From: Nitrosotalea sp. | Lineage (GTDB): Archaea > Thermoproteota > Nitrososphaeria > Nitrososphaerales > Nitrosopumilaceae | Direction of reading: 5' to 3' | Length of the DNA stretch: 11,207 bases | Assembly: GCA_023252335.1 (NCBI GenBank) | Contig: JAJPEA010000052.1 | Coordinates: 1 to 11,207 of the forward strand | Shown here: positions 6,076 to 11,207 of the stretch, one piece after another | Layout: the number at the start of each line of letters is the position of its first letter | Position numbering within the stretch: position 1 is the stretch's first letter | Position numbers and translations under genes: made by a program | The notes under the pieces: model-generated | Seen by the model: the letters and a program-made list of their open reading frames with translations, nothing else | What the model was told of the DNA's origin: nothing | Database searches by the model: none

Positions 6076-6117
6076 CCATGTCTGAAACTTTGATCTTTTG
6101 TGTATCTGCAGACATGG
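6076..6117. repeat. 9-bp perfect inverted repeat in the SRPBCC upstream region
   Basis: CCATGTCTG (6076-6084) and CAGACATGG (6109-6117) are perfect reverse complements with a 24-base spacer, 10 bases ahead of the SRPBCC ATG. If transcription starts from the TATA-like minus-strand sequence GCTATATAC (6137-6145), the repeat would form a hairpin at the mRNA 5' end; as DNA it could be two operator half-sites. Confidence 0.5.
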
Positions 6118-6146
6118 TATGATGTTTGACTTGTTTGTATATAGCT

Positions 6147-6160
6147 ATTGGTACACCAAT
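6147..6160. promoter_or_regulatory. Palindrome upstream of marR
   Basis: ATTGGT (6147-6152) and ACCAAT (6155-6160) are perfect arms with a 2-base centre. It lies just ahead of the likely marR TATA box (6163-6170), about where TFB contacts the BRE. Its TGGT/ACCA core recurs in the palindrome at 6167-6185. Confidence 0.45.
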
Positions 6161-6166
6161 CATTTG

Positions 6167-6185
6167 TATACCAGTATATGGTATA
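6167..6185. promoter_or_regulatory. Likely MarR autoregulatory operator
   Basis: TATACCA (6167-6173) and TGGTATA (6179-6185) are perfect arms with 5-base spacer GTATA, a size typical of MarR dimers. The left arm overlaps the TTTGTATA box (6163-6170) centred 26 bases ahead of the marR ATG, so bound repressor would block TBP. The operator assignment is inference from position and symmetry. Confidence 0.55.
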
Positions 6186-6192
6186 AAATATT

Positions 6193-6669
6193 ATGCGAAA
6201 GATTGACCTTAGTGATAGTGTGGGAACATTGATTGCGCTTGCAGCAAAATCTCAGGAACGGCTTGCAGAAATGGAGATGAAAAAACAGCTAGGGTTGACT
6301 CCAGCTCAATGGAAAGTTATTCTAGTACTCGATATTGTTGATGGACCTACACAAAAGGAAATTGCGGAAAAAATTAATGTTGATGGTAGTACACTTGTAC
6401 CAGTAATTGATAAAATGGTAGAAATTGGTTTGGTTAAAAAAGTTGCAGACCCTGAAGATAGGAGAAACAATAGAATATTTCTTACAAAAAAAGCCGAATC
6501 AACAGTGAATTCTATAATTGACATAATTCTACATCTTCGAAAAACGATTTATCGGGGTATATCAGAAAGCGACATCAACATTACTAGAAATGTTCTAAAA
6601 TCTTTGATTACAAATTCTAATTCTATAGCAAGTGAAATAAAATCTGTGTCTAGAAAGAGTGTAGCATGA
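6193..6669 (+). CDS. MarR-family transcriptional regulator
   Basis: The 158-residue protein has the MarR layout: an N-terminal dimer helix with QERLAEMEMKKQLGLTPAQW (21-40), a winged helix with helix 2 TQKEIAEKI (53-61), recognition helix DGSTLVPVIDKMVEIG (64-79), a beta wing with the family DPEDRR signature (86-91) and IFLTKKA (95-101), and a C-terminal helix completing the dimer interface. No cysteine, so ligand rather than thiol sensing is likely. The gene overlaps the following gene by ATGA, is divergent from the SRPBCC gene, and has two palindromes ahead of it, implying autorepression and control of the neighbours. The start is ATG with a likely leaderless mRNA. Confidence 0.9.
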   Translation: MRKIDLSDSVGTLIALAAKSQERLAEMEMKKQLGLTPAQWKVILVLDIVDGPTQKEIAEKINVDGSTLVPVIDKMVEIGLVKKVADPEDRRNNRIFLTKKAESTVNSIIDIILHLRKTIYRGISESDINITRNVLKSLITNSNSIASEIKSVSRKSVA

Positions 6670-7934
6670 ATATCTCAAGCCTGAAAGGATTTCTAATCGT
6701 CTTGCTCTTGTTACCGATGTACTTCTCTTATGCAGAACCTGCAACACCTGGAACTGTTTTGACTTTTTATGTGACTGATTCTAATTTGTCTACTGATCAT
6801 CGTGCAGTGATGACCATATCAACATCTGGACTTGTTGATTTTACAATAAACGGAGTTCCAATATCTGGGCCTGGTGAAATGGTGGAAACTGGTGTGGATA
6901 CCGGAGTTTTTCAGCTAGATCTTACACTGCCAGACTCTGTGGGTGGAAAACCGCTGCAAAATGGTGATGTTGTTCTCATGACATATCATCAAAGAGCAGA
7001 TAACTCTGGAAACCCAACTGATGTTACTCAATCTGCAGTTCTATCTAGTACGCCTCCAAGTCCTGTGGCGAGTTCTTCACCAAATGTTAGAATCGGACAA
7101 TATTTCAAATTGCACATATTTGCACCAAACTATAATCTTGATTCCCAGGTACCTGATGATATCCCACTTAACATGATTGAAGTGCATATGGGAGGTGCGC
7201 AAACTACGCTATCAGACAGTACCTTTGATGTCAACCCGTATGCTATGAGAGAAACCGGGCCTAATACTAATACATTTGAGGTAAATGTCAAGATACCAAA
7301 ATCAATCGCTGGATTTCCTGTAGAGATGGGTTCTACGATAGAATTTCGATTCAATGATCCATCCGTGCCTTCAAGCGTGTTTGTAACTGTAGGTGGAGGT
7401 TCGTATGGCGTACCTTCCTATGACTTTGGTTCAAGTGGAGTACCCAATTCTAGTGTGTATAATTCTGGTTCTAGTGGGGTTCAACCCTTGATTCCGCAGG
7501 CATTGGTATTTTATGCTTCAAACTCGATTGGAACAAATGTCAATTACACCAATTCCCCTATGCTATCAAATCTACAAGAGCCAGTATGCAGTCCGACATC
7601 TGGTTCTTTTTTCATGATGGGTACAACAACCGTGACTTGTGCAGCAAAGGATCAAAATGGAAATTCGGTGATAAAGACATTTTCAATATCTGTAGTGGTG
7701 GATAATAGTCACATTCCAACTTGGACAAAGAAGCTAGTGGGATTCTGGTGTGCTGGAGACATATCTGACAACCAATTATCGTCTGGCATGACATATCTTG
7801 CTTCAAGTGGTATCATGTCTCTACAAGGAGATTCTGTAATATCAACAGCTGATAAAACAACTCTGTGTCTTTGGACTGATGACAAGGCATCTGATCAAGA
7901 TGTGATAAGCTCACTCTATCTTCTTTCTAGATGA
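6666..7934 (+). CDS. Large secreted protein: Ig-like repeats, HYR domain, IPxW module
   Basis: The 422-residue exported protein begins with a signal peptide (hydrophobic 9-20, likely cut after SYA at 23). Two related beta-sandwich units follow (about 27-125 and 141-241), each with an ETGxxTxxFxxxxxxP pattern (ETGVDTGVFQLDLTLPDS at 74-91; ETGPNTNTFEVNVKIPKS at 196-213) and a later strand before N/D. A Ser/Gly-rich linker repeats SSGV (256-272). Residues about 280-345 resemble an HYR domain, with PVCSPTSGSFFMMGTTTVTC (306-325). The end (350-388, IPTWTKKLVGFW and SGIM) matches the thaumarchaeal IPxW module, here unusual in carrying Cys. It is likely an S-layer-associated or envelope protein, co-transcribed with marR through a 4-base overlap. 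Confidence 0.75.
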   Translation: MNISSLKGFLIVLLLLPMYFSYAEPATPGTVLTFYVTDSNLSTDHRAVMTISTSGLVDFTINGVPISGPGEMVETGVDTGVFQLDLTLPDSVGGKPLQNGDVVLMTYHQRADNSGNPTDVTQSAVLSSTPPSPVASSSPNVRIGQYFKLHIFAPNYNLDSQVPDDIPLNMIEVHMGGAQTTLSDSTFDVNPYAMRETGPNTNTFEVNVKIPKSIAGFPVEMGSTIEFRFNDPSVPSSVFVTVGGGSYGVPSYDFGSSGVPNSSVYNSGSSGVQPLIPQALVFYASNSIGTNVNYTNSPMLSNLQEPVCSPTSGSFFMMGTTTVTCAAKDQNGNSVIKTFSISVVVDNSHIPTWTKKLVGFWCAGDISDNQLSSGMTYLASSGIMSLQGDSVISTADKTTLCLWTDDKASDQDVISSLYLLSR

Positions 7935-7981
7935 TGGTAAAAATTTGTATTATCACTTGAAAATTCTACGTATGATTGATT

Positions 7982-8007
7982 TTTCCATTTATGTATGGAA
8001 ATTTTTT
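7982..8007 (+). terminator. Hairpin terminator after the marR operon
   Basis: TTTCCAT (7982-7988) pairs perfectly with ATGGAAA (7995-8001) across a 6-base loop, followed by T6 (8002-8007). It ends the + strand operon just before the stop codon of the convergent zinc-ribbon gene (stop 8008-8010). No T-run follows the hairpin on the minus strand. Confidence 0.65.
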
Positions 8008-8796
8008 CTAGGATCTTTTTATTTTCACTGCTCTGATTACCAGTAACACTATTCCTATGATGAAGAATATGTAACCACCAGTAGTTGCTAATTGAATATA
8101 ATTGCATGATACTTGTATTTGAGAATTAAAGATTTGTGAAAGTCGTCCTATGACAGAACTACAAAGAGACGAATATTGGAATAACGATATGGCAGATATG
8201 ATGCCAAGAATGATGGCTATTATTCCAGCCGCTGCCGTGCTCGCGTATTTTTTTTGCCTTGATTGTGATTTTTTTACGTCTTTTAACTTGTTTTTACCCT
8301 GATACATACCACAAATGGGACAAAATTCATGAGTTTTGAATATTTTCGAATTACAAGTGATACATGGTTTCATTGATGTATCTTGAGATGATTGTTGGGA
8401 GCTAGACTCTTGTTGTGCATTACTGGTATTGATAAAATTACGCTCATCATGAAATGCTCCGCATTTTGAACAAAAACTAAACATTCTTGGTACTGGAGAA
8501 CTGCATTTTGGGCATAGATCTGAGAGATTACTGTCAGTTGATGGGCTGACTTCTCCTCCATATCGCCGTTTTACATTTTGTATCTTACTCTCTAACGATC
8601 CTACTTTACGTGTTTTTTCTGATTCTTCCTCATGTGGATAGAGATATTTAGAAACCAACATATCGACATATTTCTGATCTGATGGATATAGGGTCTGATT
8701 ATTTCGTAGTCTTTTTGATATGGCGTCTAGCCTAAGTGAATCGCCATAACCAAACTCGATTAATTGTTCAACAAGTTCGATTAGTTCTTCATTCAT
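8008..8796 (-). CDS. Membrane protein with two zinc ribbons
   Basis: The 262-residue protein has an N-terminal helical segment (LIEFGYGDSLRLDAISKRL, residues 12-30) of a kind common in thaumarchaeal membrane proteins, then two four-Cys ribbons: C95xxC98...C109xxC112 (CPKC/CSKC) and C145xxC148...C159xxC162 (CITC/CPIC), separated by a Ser/Gln-rich linker (128-140). Two membrane helices follow (about 187-207 and 236-256), with Cys212 and Cys231 in the short loop between, and a basic tail. Ribbons are probably cytosolic. Zinc ribbons of this type often bind nucleic acid or protein, but the role is unknown. The start is ATG; a TTTTAATC box lies about 30 bases ahead. Confidence 0.75.
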   Translation of the reverse strand: MNEELIELVEQLIEFGYGDSLRLDAISKRLRNNQTLYPSDQKYVDMLVSKYLYPHEEESEKTRKVGSLESKIQNVKRRYGGEVSPSTDSNLSDLCPKCSSPVPRMFSFCSKCGAFHDERNFINTSNAQQESSSQQSSQDTSMKPCITCNSKIFKTHEFCPICGMYQGKNKLKDVKKSQSRQKKYASTAAAGIIAIILGIISAISLFQYSSLCSSVIGRLSQIFNSQIQVSCNYIQLATTGGYIFFIIGIVLLVIRAVKIKRS

Positions 8797-8797
8797 G

Positions 8798-8822
8798 AAT
8801 CAGTAGATATAATCCACTGATT
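8798..8822. repeat. 7-bp inverted repeat upstream of the zinc-ribbon gene
   Basis: AATCAGT (8798-8804) and ACTGATT (8816-8822) are perfect arms with an 11-base spacer, lying between the likely TATA box and the ATG of the zinc-ribbon gene. It could be an operator or a short 5' hairpin. Confidence 0.4.
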
Positions 8823-8880
8823 AAAAGAGGTTTTCATTCCTCCTTGTACTGTGTATTTTATGATATGGCGTTACATGTGG

Positions 8881-8900
8881 ATGGAAAAATATGGAAAAAT
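8881..8900. repeat. Tandem 10-bp repeat upstream of msrA
   Basis: ATGGAAAAAT occurs twice in direct tandem (8881-8890, 8891-8900), with a decayed third copy GAGAAAATAT to 8910. The period is one helical turn. It sits just upstream of the msrA promoter and may bend DNA or bind a regulator. Confidence 0.6.
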
Positions 8901-8923
8901 GAGAAAATATCTTTCTAGATAGA

Positions 8924-8931
8924 ATTTAATT
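8924..8931 (+). promoter_or_regulatory. TATA element of msrA
   Basis: ATTTAATT is centred about 27 bases ahead of the ATG at 8954. This spacing argues for that ATG against the in-frame TTG at 8933, which would put the start next to the TATA box. Confidence 0.5.
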
Positions 8932-8953
8932 CTTGTATGAATGTATACTGTAC

Positions 8954-9406
8954 ATGAAGGCTACTTTTGGTGCAGGGTGTTTCTGGTGTATAGAACATGT
9001 TTTTAGAAAAAATGGAATTACATCAACAAGTGTTGGATACATGGGAGGCAAGACAAAAAATCCGACCTATGAAGATGTTTGCACTGATATGACTGGTCAT
9101 GCAGAGGTTGTTCAAGTAGAATATGATCCTTCCAAGATTTCATATGGTGAGATTTTGGATATATTTTGGAATAATCATGATCCAACAACACTGAATAGGC
9201 AAGGGCCTGATGTTGGAACACAGTATCGATCTGCTGTTTTTTATCATACACAAGAACAAGAAAAAGAGGCATTAGAGTCTAAAGAACGCATTGAGAAGTC
9301 TGGCAAGCGTGGAAAAAAGATTGTAACTGAGATAGTGCCTGCAACAGAATTTTACAAAGCAGAAGAATATCACCAACAATATTATGACAAATGTGGCATA
9401 GTCTAG
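8954..9406 (+). CDS. msrA: Peptide methionine-S-sulfoxide reductase
   Basis: MsrA reduces methionine-S-sulfoxide in proteins and free Met, a repair against oxidative damage in the cytosol. The family motif GCFWC is at residues 8-12 with catalytic Cys9, and GHAEVVQVEYDP (48-59), GPDVGTQYRSAVFY (84-97) and the C-terminal EEYHQQYYDKCG (137-148) are all present. Cys12, Cys43 and Cys147 are the candidates for the resolving thiol. From the ATG at 8954 it is 150 residues, a compact but normal length. An in-frame TTG at 8933 would add seven residues before a start already suited to the family; the TATA spacing supports the ATG. No MsrB gene is nearby. Confidence 0.95.
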   Translation: MKATFGAGCFWCIEHVFRKNGITSTSVGYMGGKTKNPTYEDVCTDMTGHAEVVQVEYDPSKISYGEILDIFWNNHDPTTLNRQGPDVGTQYRSAVFYHTQEQEKEALESKERIEKSGKRGKKIVTEIVPATEFYKAEEYHQQYYDKCGIV

Positions 9407-9417
9407 TCTCTAGTATG

Positions 9418-9434
9418 TTACAAAATTCTTGTAA
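9418..9434. repeat. 6-bp inverted repeat between msrA and the small membrane gene
   Basis: TTACAA (9418-9423) and TTGTAA (9429-9434) are perfect arms around AATTC, starting 11 bases past the msrA stop. It is 9 bases upstream of the TATA-like box of the next gene, so it may be an operator; a T-run does not follow. Confidence 0.3.
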
Positions 9435-9442
9435 TACAGATC

Positions 9443-9455
9443 CGTTTTATATTTG
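9443..9455 (+). promoter_or_regulatory. TATA element of the small membrane protein gene
   Basis: CGTTTTATATTTG is centred about 28 bases ahead of the TTG start at 9477, which supports both that start and a leaderless mRNA. Confidence 0.5.
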
Positions 9456-9476
9456 GCCACGAGTGTGTGTCACTAG

Positions 9477-9671
9477 TTGAATTTCAAGCGACTTGGCAGG
9501 CTAGTACTTTTCTTTGGTCTTATAGGGCTTGGGGCGTTTATCTTTCTAAATCTTGATCTGGCGCATCGCAAAAGAGAGATGTATCTATTATTTGCATTGT
9601 CCATTATTTCCTTCATATCGGGCTGGGTTGGTCTGTTTCGATATTCCAGATTCTGGAACATGCTTGAATGA
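9477..9671 (+). CDS. Two-helix small membrane protein
   Basis: The 64-residue protein has two hydrophobic helices (about 8-27 and 35-54) joined by a short basic loop with HRKRE (30-34), and an aromatic end (FRYSRFWNML). The positive-inside pattern (KR at 4-5, HRKRE loop, and R near the end) does not give a single clear topology. No family is recognised; nothing shows a pore or enzyme motif. The start is TTG, supported by the TATA spacing. The overlapping minus-strand frame is less plausible. Confidence 0.55.
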   Translation: MNFKRLGRLVLFFGLIGLGAFIFLNLDLAHRKREMYLLFALSIISFISGWVGLFRYSRFWNMLE

Positions 9672-9827
9672 TAAAATGATTTTATGTATTAATGTAATAT
9701 GTGATAATTATTGAAAAAAATTGTATTTTCTAGAAATGTTTTCATCTTATATTTTTTTAATACATTTTTAGCATAAATTCTTAAATAATTTGAAATTATA
9801 TTATAAATGTGATCGTAGAGTCACTAC
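9672..9827. other. AT-rich intergenic stretch
   Basis: I see no gene here; it is nearly all A and T and ends in the promoter of the structured RNA. Only chance ORFs of about 12 codons occur. Confidence 0.5.
9796..9808 (+). promoter_or_regulatory. TATA element ahead of the structured RNA
   Basis: TTATATTATAAAT is a strong archaeal TATA match; transcription would start near 9826-9829, about 15 bases ahead of the closing stem of the RNA. No coding start follows at leaderless distance. Confidence 0.5.
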
Positions 9828-9951
9828 AGATGGCTTGACGATGCGTGGTCTAGCAGGAATCGTATGTGAATGCACGCAATGGCGTTGATTCCAAAGGAGG
9901 TAATCTCCAAAACCCTGCGCTATAGACCACGCCCTATGTTTTACTTTTTTT
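9828..9951 (+). ncRNA. Candidate structured non-coding RNA, family unknown
   Basis: The region has a closing stem of 10 perfect pairs, GCGTGGTCTA (9843-9852) with TAGACCACGC (9923-9932), continued past a four-base bulge (GCTA, 9919-9922) by GCAGG (9853-9857) with CCTGC (9914-9918). Inside, GGAATC (9856-9861) can pair with GATTCC (9887-9892), sharing two G with the previous stem, and encloses ACGC-AATG-GCGT (9874-9885). A further hairpin GGAG-GTAAT-CTCC lies at 9896-9908. A strong TATA box precedes it, and T4 (9939-9942) and T7 (9945-9951) follow. No CDS lies in it, and it overlaps only the last bases of the convergent gene. It lacks tRNA, 5S, SRP and RNase P hallmarks known to me. Confidence 0.6.
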
Positions 9952-10458
9952 GAACCAAAGTTTTTTCTGGAACAAGATTATTGCAATTACAATTCCTGCT
10001 GCTCCTGATAGGCCTGCTATTATTAGATAGGTAAACACATTCATGTAGAAATTAAGAACGCCGACATTGAATGCATATGACAATACTCCGCCGTTTTTGA
10101 AATCAACAAGATTTGCTCTGATTACGTGGTTTCCAGGTTCATTGAATGTGTAATCAAAATCCCATTTTCCAGAGCTATGGTCTGCAGGGGGAAACGAGTC
10201 TACCATGTTATCGTTATAATAAATTTGAGCACCCATTCTGAAATTATCAACGAGATTTCCATTCTGGTCAAGAACTATGAAATGCACGGTTGTATCTTTT
10301 CCTACCTCTGGAACAGGAGGGGTGGTCTCAACCTTGACTTCATAATCTCCAATTTTTGCCGAGTCTGTACTAAAAGGAGGATGAGATATTTCGTATATTC
10401 CAAGTCCTACAAAGAAGCTCAGGTATATTGGCAAAAAAAGATAGAACCGTTTATTCAT
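9934..10458 (-). CDS. Membrane-anchored extracellular beta-sandwich protein
   Basis: The protein is 174 residues from the ATG at 10456-10458. A hydrophobic N-terminal segment (6-24) is followed by an extracytoplasmic domain (about 38-133) of beta strands with Ig/YtkA-like features, EVKVETTPPVPEVGKDTTV (40-58) and a WDFDYTFNEPGNHVIR segment (99-114), then a membrane helix (142-163) and a basic tail KKLWFKKSKT. So the domain is held at the outer face by two anchors, or by one anchor if the first segment is a cleaved signal. YtkA/FixH-like domains are common in envelope proteins of this phylum; the assignment is moderate. A GTG 20 codons upstream is possible, but the TATA box CATATATTAC (10479-10488) supports this ATG. 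Confidence 0.6.
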   Translation of the reverse strand: MNKRFYLFLPIYLSFFVGLGIYEISHPPFSTDSAKIGDYEVKVETTPPVPEVGKDTTVHFIVLDQNGNLVDNFRMGAQIYYNDNMVDSFPPADHSSGKWDFDYTFNEPGNHVIRANLVDFKNGGVLSYAFNVGVLNFYMNVFTYLIIAGLSGAAGIVIAIILFQKKLWFKKSKT

Positions 10459-10478
10459 AAAATGACATTGGGCTTGTT

Positions 10479-10488
10479 CATATATTAC
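10479..10488 (-). promoter_or_regulatory. TATA element of the beta-sandwich protein gene
   Basis: The minus strand reads GTAATATATG, centred about 26 bases ahead of the ATG at 10456-10458. It lies inside the longer GTG-started ORF, which argues against that longer form. Confidence 0.5.
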
Positions 10489-10597
10489 GTTGCCTCTGTT
10501 TGTCAAATTGGAAAACACGTTAACATGAAGTATGCAAGATGTAACCTTCTACCAAAGAACTAATCAGGATATGAGATACGAATAAAGACTGATGCTG

Positions 10598-10620
10598 CCA
10601 ATTTAATCTTGACAAATTGG
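10598..10620. promoter_or_regulatory. Inverted repeat over the start codon of the propeller gene
   Basis: CCAATTT (10598-10604) and AAATTGG (10614-10620) are perfect arms with a 9-base spacer. The right arm contains the TTG start (10617-10619). In mRNA with a leader the start would sit in a hairpin; as DNA it could be an operator. Confidence 0.4.
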
Positions 10621-11207
10621 TATCAAAAAAAATTTTTTCATTTACAATAGTTATAGTGACAATAGTCTTGTTTGCATATGTTTACCAGAATATTGGTAAA
10701 GTCTTACCTTCTGATGTTGTGTCTAAAAGTAATCCATATGTCAAGGAATATTCTTTACCACCTGGCTCTGCCCCGAATGGATTGGTTGCTGACAGGTCAG
10801 GTTTGGTTTGGGTAACCTCAAGGAATGCAACACTTTATTCTATTGATCCAACAAGCGGACAGGTGAAAAATTATGAGATAAAAGATGGGAAAACACTCTA
10901 TGAAAATCCGGGTACAAATTCTGTCATGGTTTGGGCTATTGTCCAAGCAGGAGATGGAAAAATTTGGTTCTCACCTCTGGGAACTGCATCTATTTGGAAT
11001 TTTGATCCTTCGAGTGGTATTTTTGATTCGTACCCGTCTGAAACCGGGGCTCCGTTTCAGATAAAATATGGTCATGATGGCAAGATTTGGTTCACCACAC
11101 TACGTGGCGATACTGTTGGTGTGATAGAGAAATCACAAAATGGCACCTATGCAGTTTCTGCTTTTGGTACGATTCCTCATGCAAATCCTGCTGGAATATT
11201 TTTACAA
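10617..11207 (+). CDS. Vgb-like beta-propeller protein, incomplete at the right edge
   Basis: The frame is open from the TTG at 10617 to the window end, giving 197 residues. An N-terminal hydrophobic helix (about 6-23, after VSKK) acts as a signal or anchor. The rest shows beta-propeller blades like virginiamycin B lyase (Vgb) family proteins: APNGLVADRSGLVWVTS, then VWAIVQAGDGKIWFSPLG, then FQIKYGHDGKIWFTTLRG, each with a DG/SG-K/L-I/V-W motif at about 40-residue spacing. Members of this phylum carry many exported proteins of this type with no proven lyase role, so antibiotic lyase activity should not be assumed. An in-frame TGA at 10590 limits the start; no ATG is available before the helix. 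An GAATAAAG box lies about 33 bases ahead. Confidence 0.75.
   Translation, partial: MVSKKIFSFTIVIVTIVLFAYVYQNIGKVLPSDVVSKSNPYVKEYSLPPGSAPNGLVADRSGLVWVTSRNATLYSIDPTSGQVKNYEIKDGKTLYENPGTNSVMVWAIVQAGDGKIWFSPLGTASIWNFDPSSGIFDSYPSETGAPFQIKYGHDGKIWFTTLRGDTVGVIEKSQNGTYAVSAFGTIPHANPAGIFLQ

Noticed and set aside
6183..6191. TATAAAATA as the marR TATA box
   Set aside because: It ends next to the ATG at 6193, so it would start transcription inside the gene; TTTGTATA at 6163-6170 has the right spacing.
8933..8953. TTG extension of msrA by seven residues
   Set aside because: The family begins close to the GCFWC motif, and the TATA box at 8924-8931 would overlap the extension start.
9843..9932. tRNA or intron-containing tRNA from the closing stem
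   Set aside because: No T-arm GTTCRA signature lies ahead of the 3' strand and the arm lengths do not fit.
9843..9932. MITE or insertion remnant with terminal inverted repeats
   Set aside because: The flanks show no target duplication (GACGAT against CCTATG), and a promoter, internal stems and T-runs favour an RNA gene.
10459..10518. GTG-started extension of the beta-sandwich gene
   Set aside because: It contains the likely TATA box and puts 20 polar residues ahead of a normal signal/anchor segment.
10126..10563. Forward ORF of 145 codons
   Set aside because: It is antisense to the membrane-anchored beta-sandwich gene, whose domains, TATA box and anchors make sense. The forward product is Cys- and Ile-rich with no domain.

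Overview
The window looks like a chromosomal segment of an ammonia-oxidising archaeon of the Nitrososphaerota (Thaumarchaeota), most like the low-GC Nitrosopumilus/Nitrosarchaeum group. The evidence is an archaeal 20S proteasome gene pair, AT-rich TATA elements about 26 bases ahead of starts with little or no leader, frequent TTG starts, and secreted proteins that include the IPxW...GxI module known from this phylum. The assignment rests on recalled protein families, not on a search. I see no rRNA, tRNA, CRISPR array, insertion sequence or phage gene.

Layout. At the left edge, 1-109 may hold the tail of a + strand gene, followed by a hairpin. A two-gene minus-strand operon (201-1442) encodes a catalytic proteasome beta subunit and a divergent alpha-type subunit, translationally coupled. 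From 1550 to 4055 there are small, mostly unrecognised soluble proteins, often in divergent pairs that share one AT-rich promoter: a 68-residue protein, a 269-residue protein, a protein resembling the DUF6659 family, a 68-residue helical protein, a tiny SWIM zinc-binding protein and a 67-residue protein. Between 2992 and 3301 lies no gene, but there is a candidate small RNA ending in a hairpin plus T8. A HAD phosphatase (minus) and a TPR protein (plus) follow.

The section 5527-8007 reads as one regulatory module. A secreted SRPBCC/START-like protein is divergent from a MarR regulator, whose gene overlaps that of a large secreted protein with Ig-like repeats, an HYR domain and the IPxW module. 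The region between the divergent genes carries several inverted repeats, one lying over the likely marR TATA box, which suggests autoregulation. Next come a zinc-ribbon membrane protein (minus), MsrA (plus), a 64-residue two-helix membrane protein (plus), a membrane-anchored beta-sandwich protein (minus) and the start of a Vgb-like beta-propeller protein that runs off the right edge.

The most interesting unexplained item is 9828-9951: a strong TATA box, then a sequence folding into a multi-branched RNA closed by 10 perfect base pairs, then T-runs. It matches no RNA family that I recognise. Promoters, operators and RNA folds were identified by eye and are unverified.
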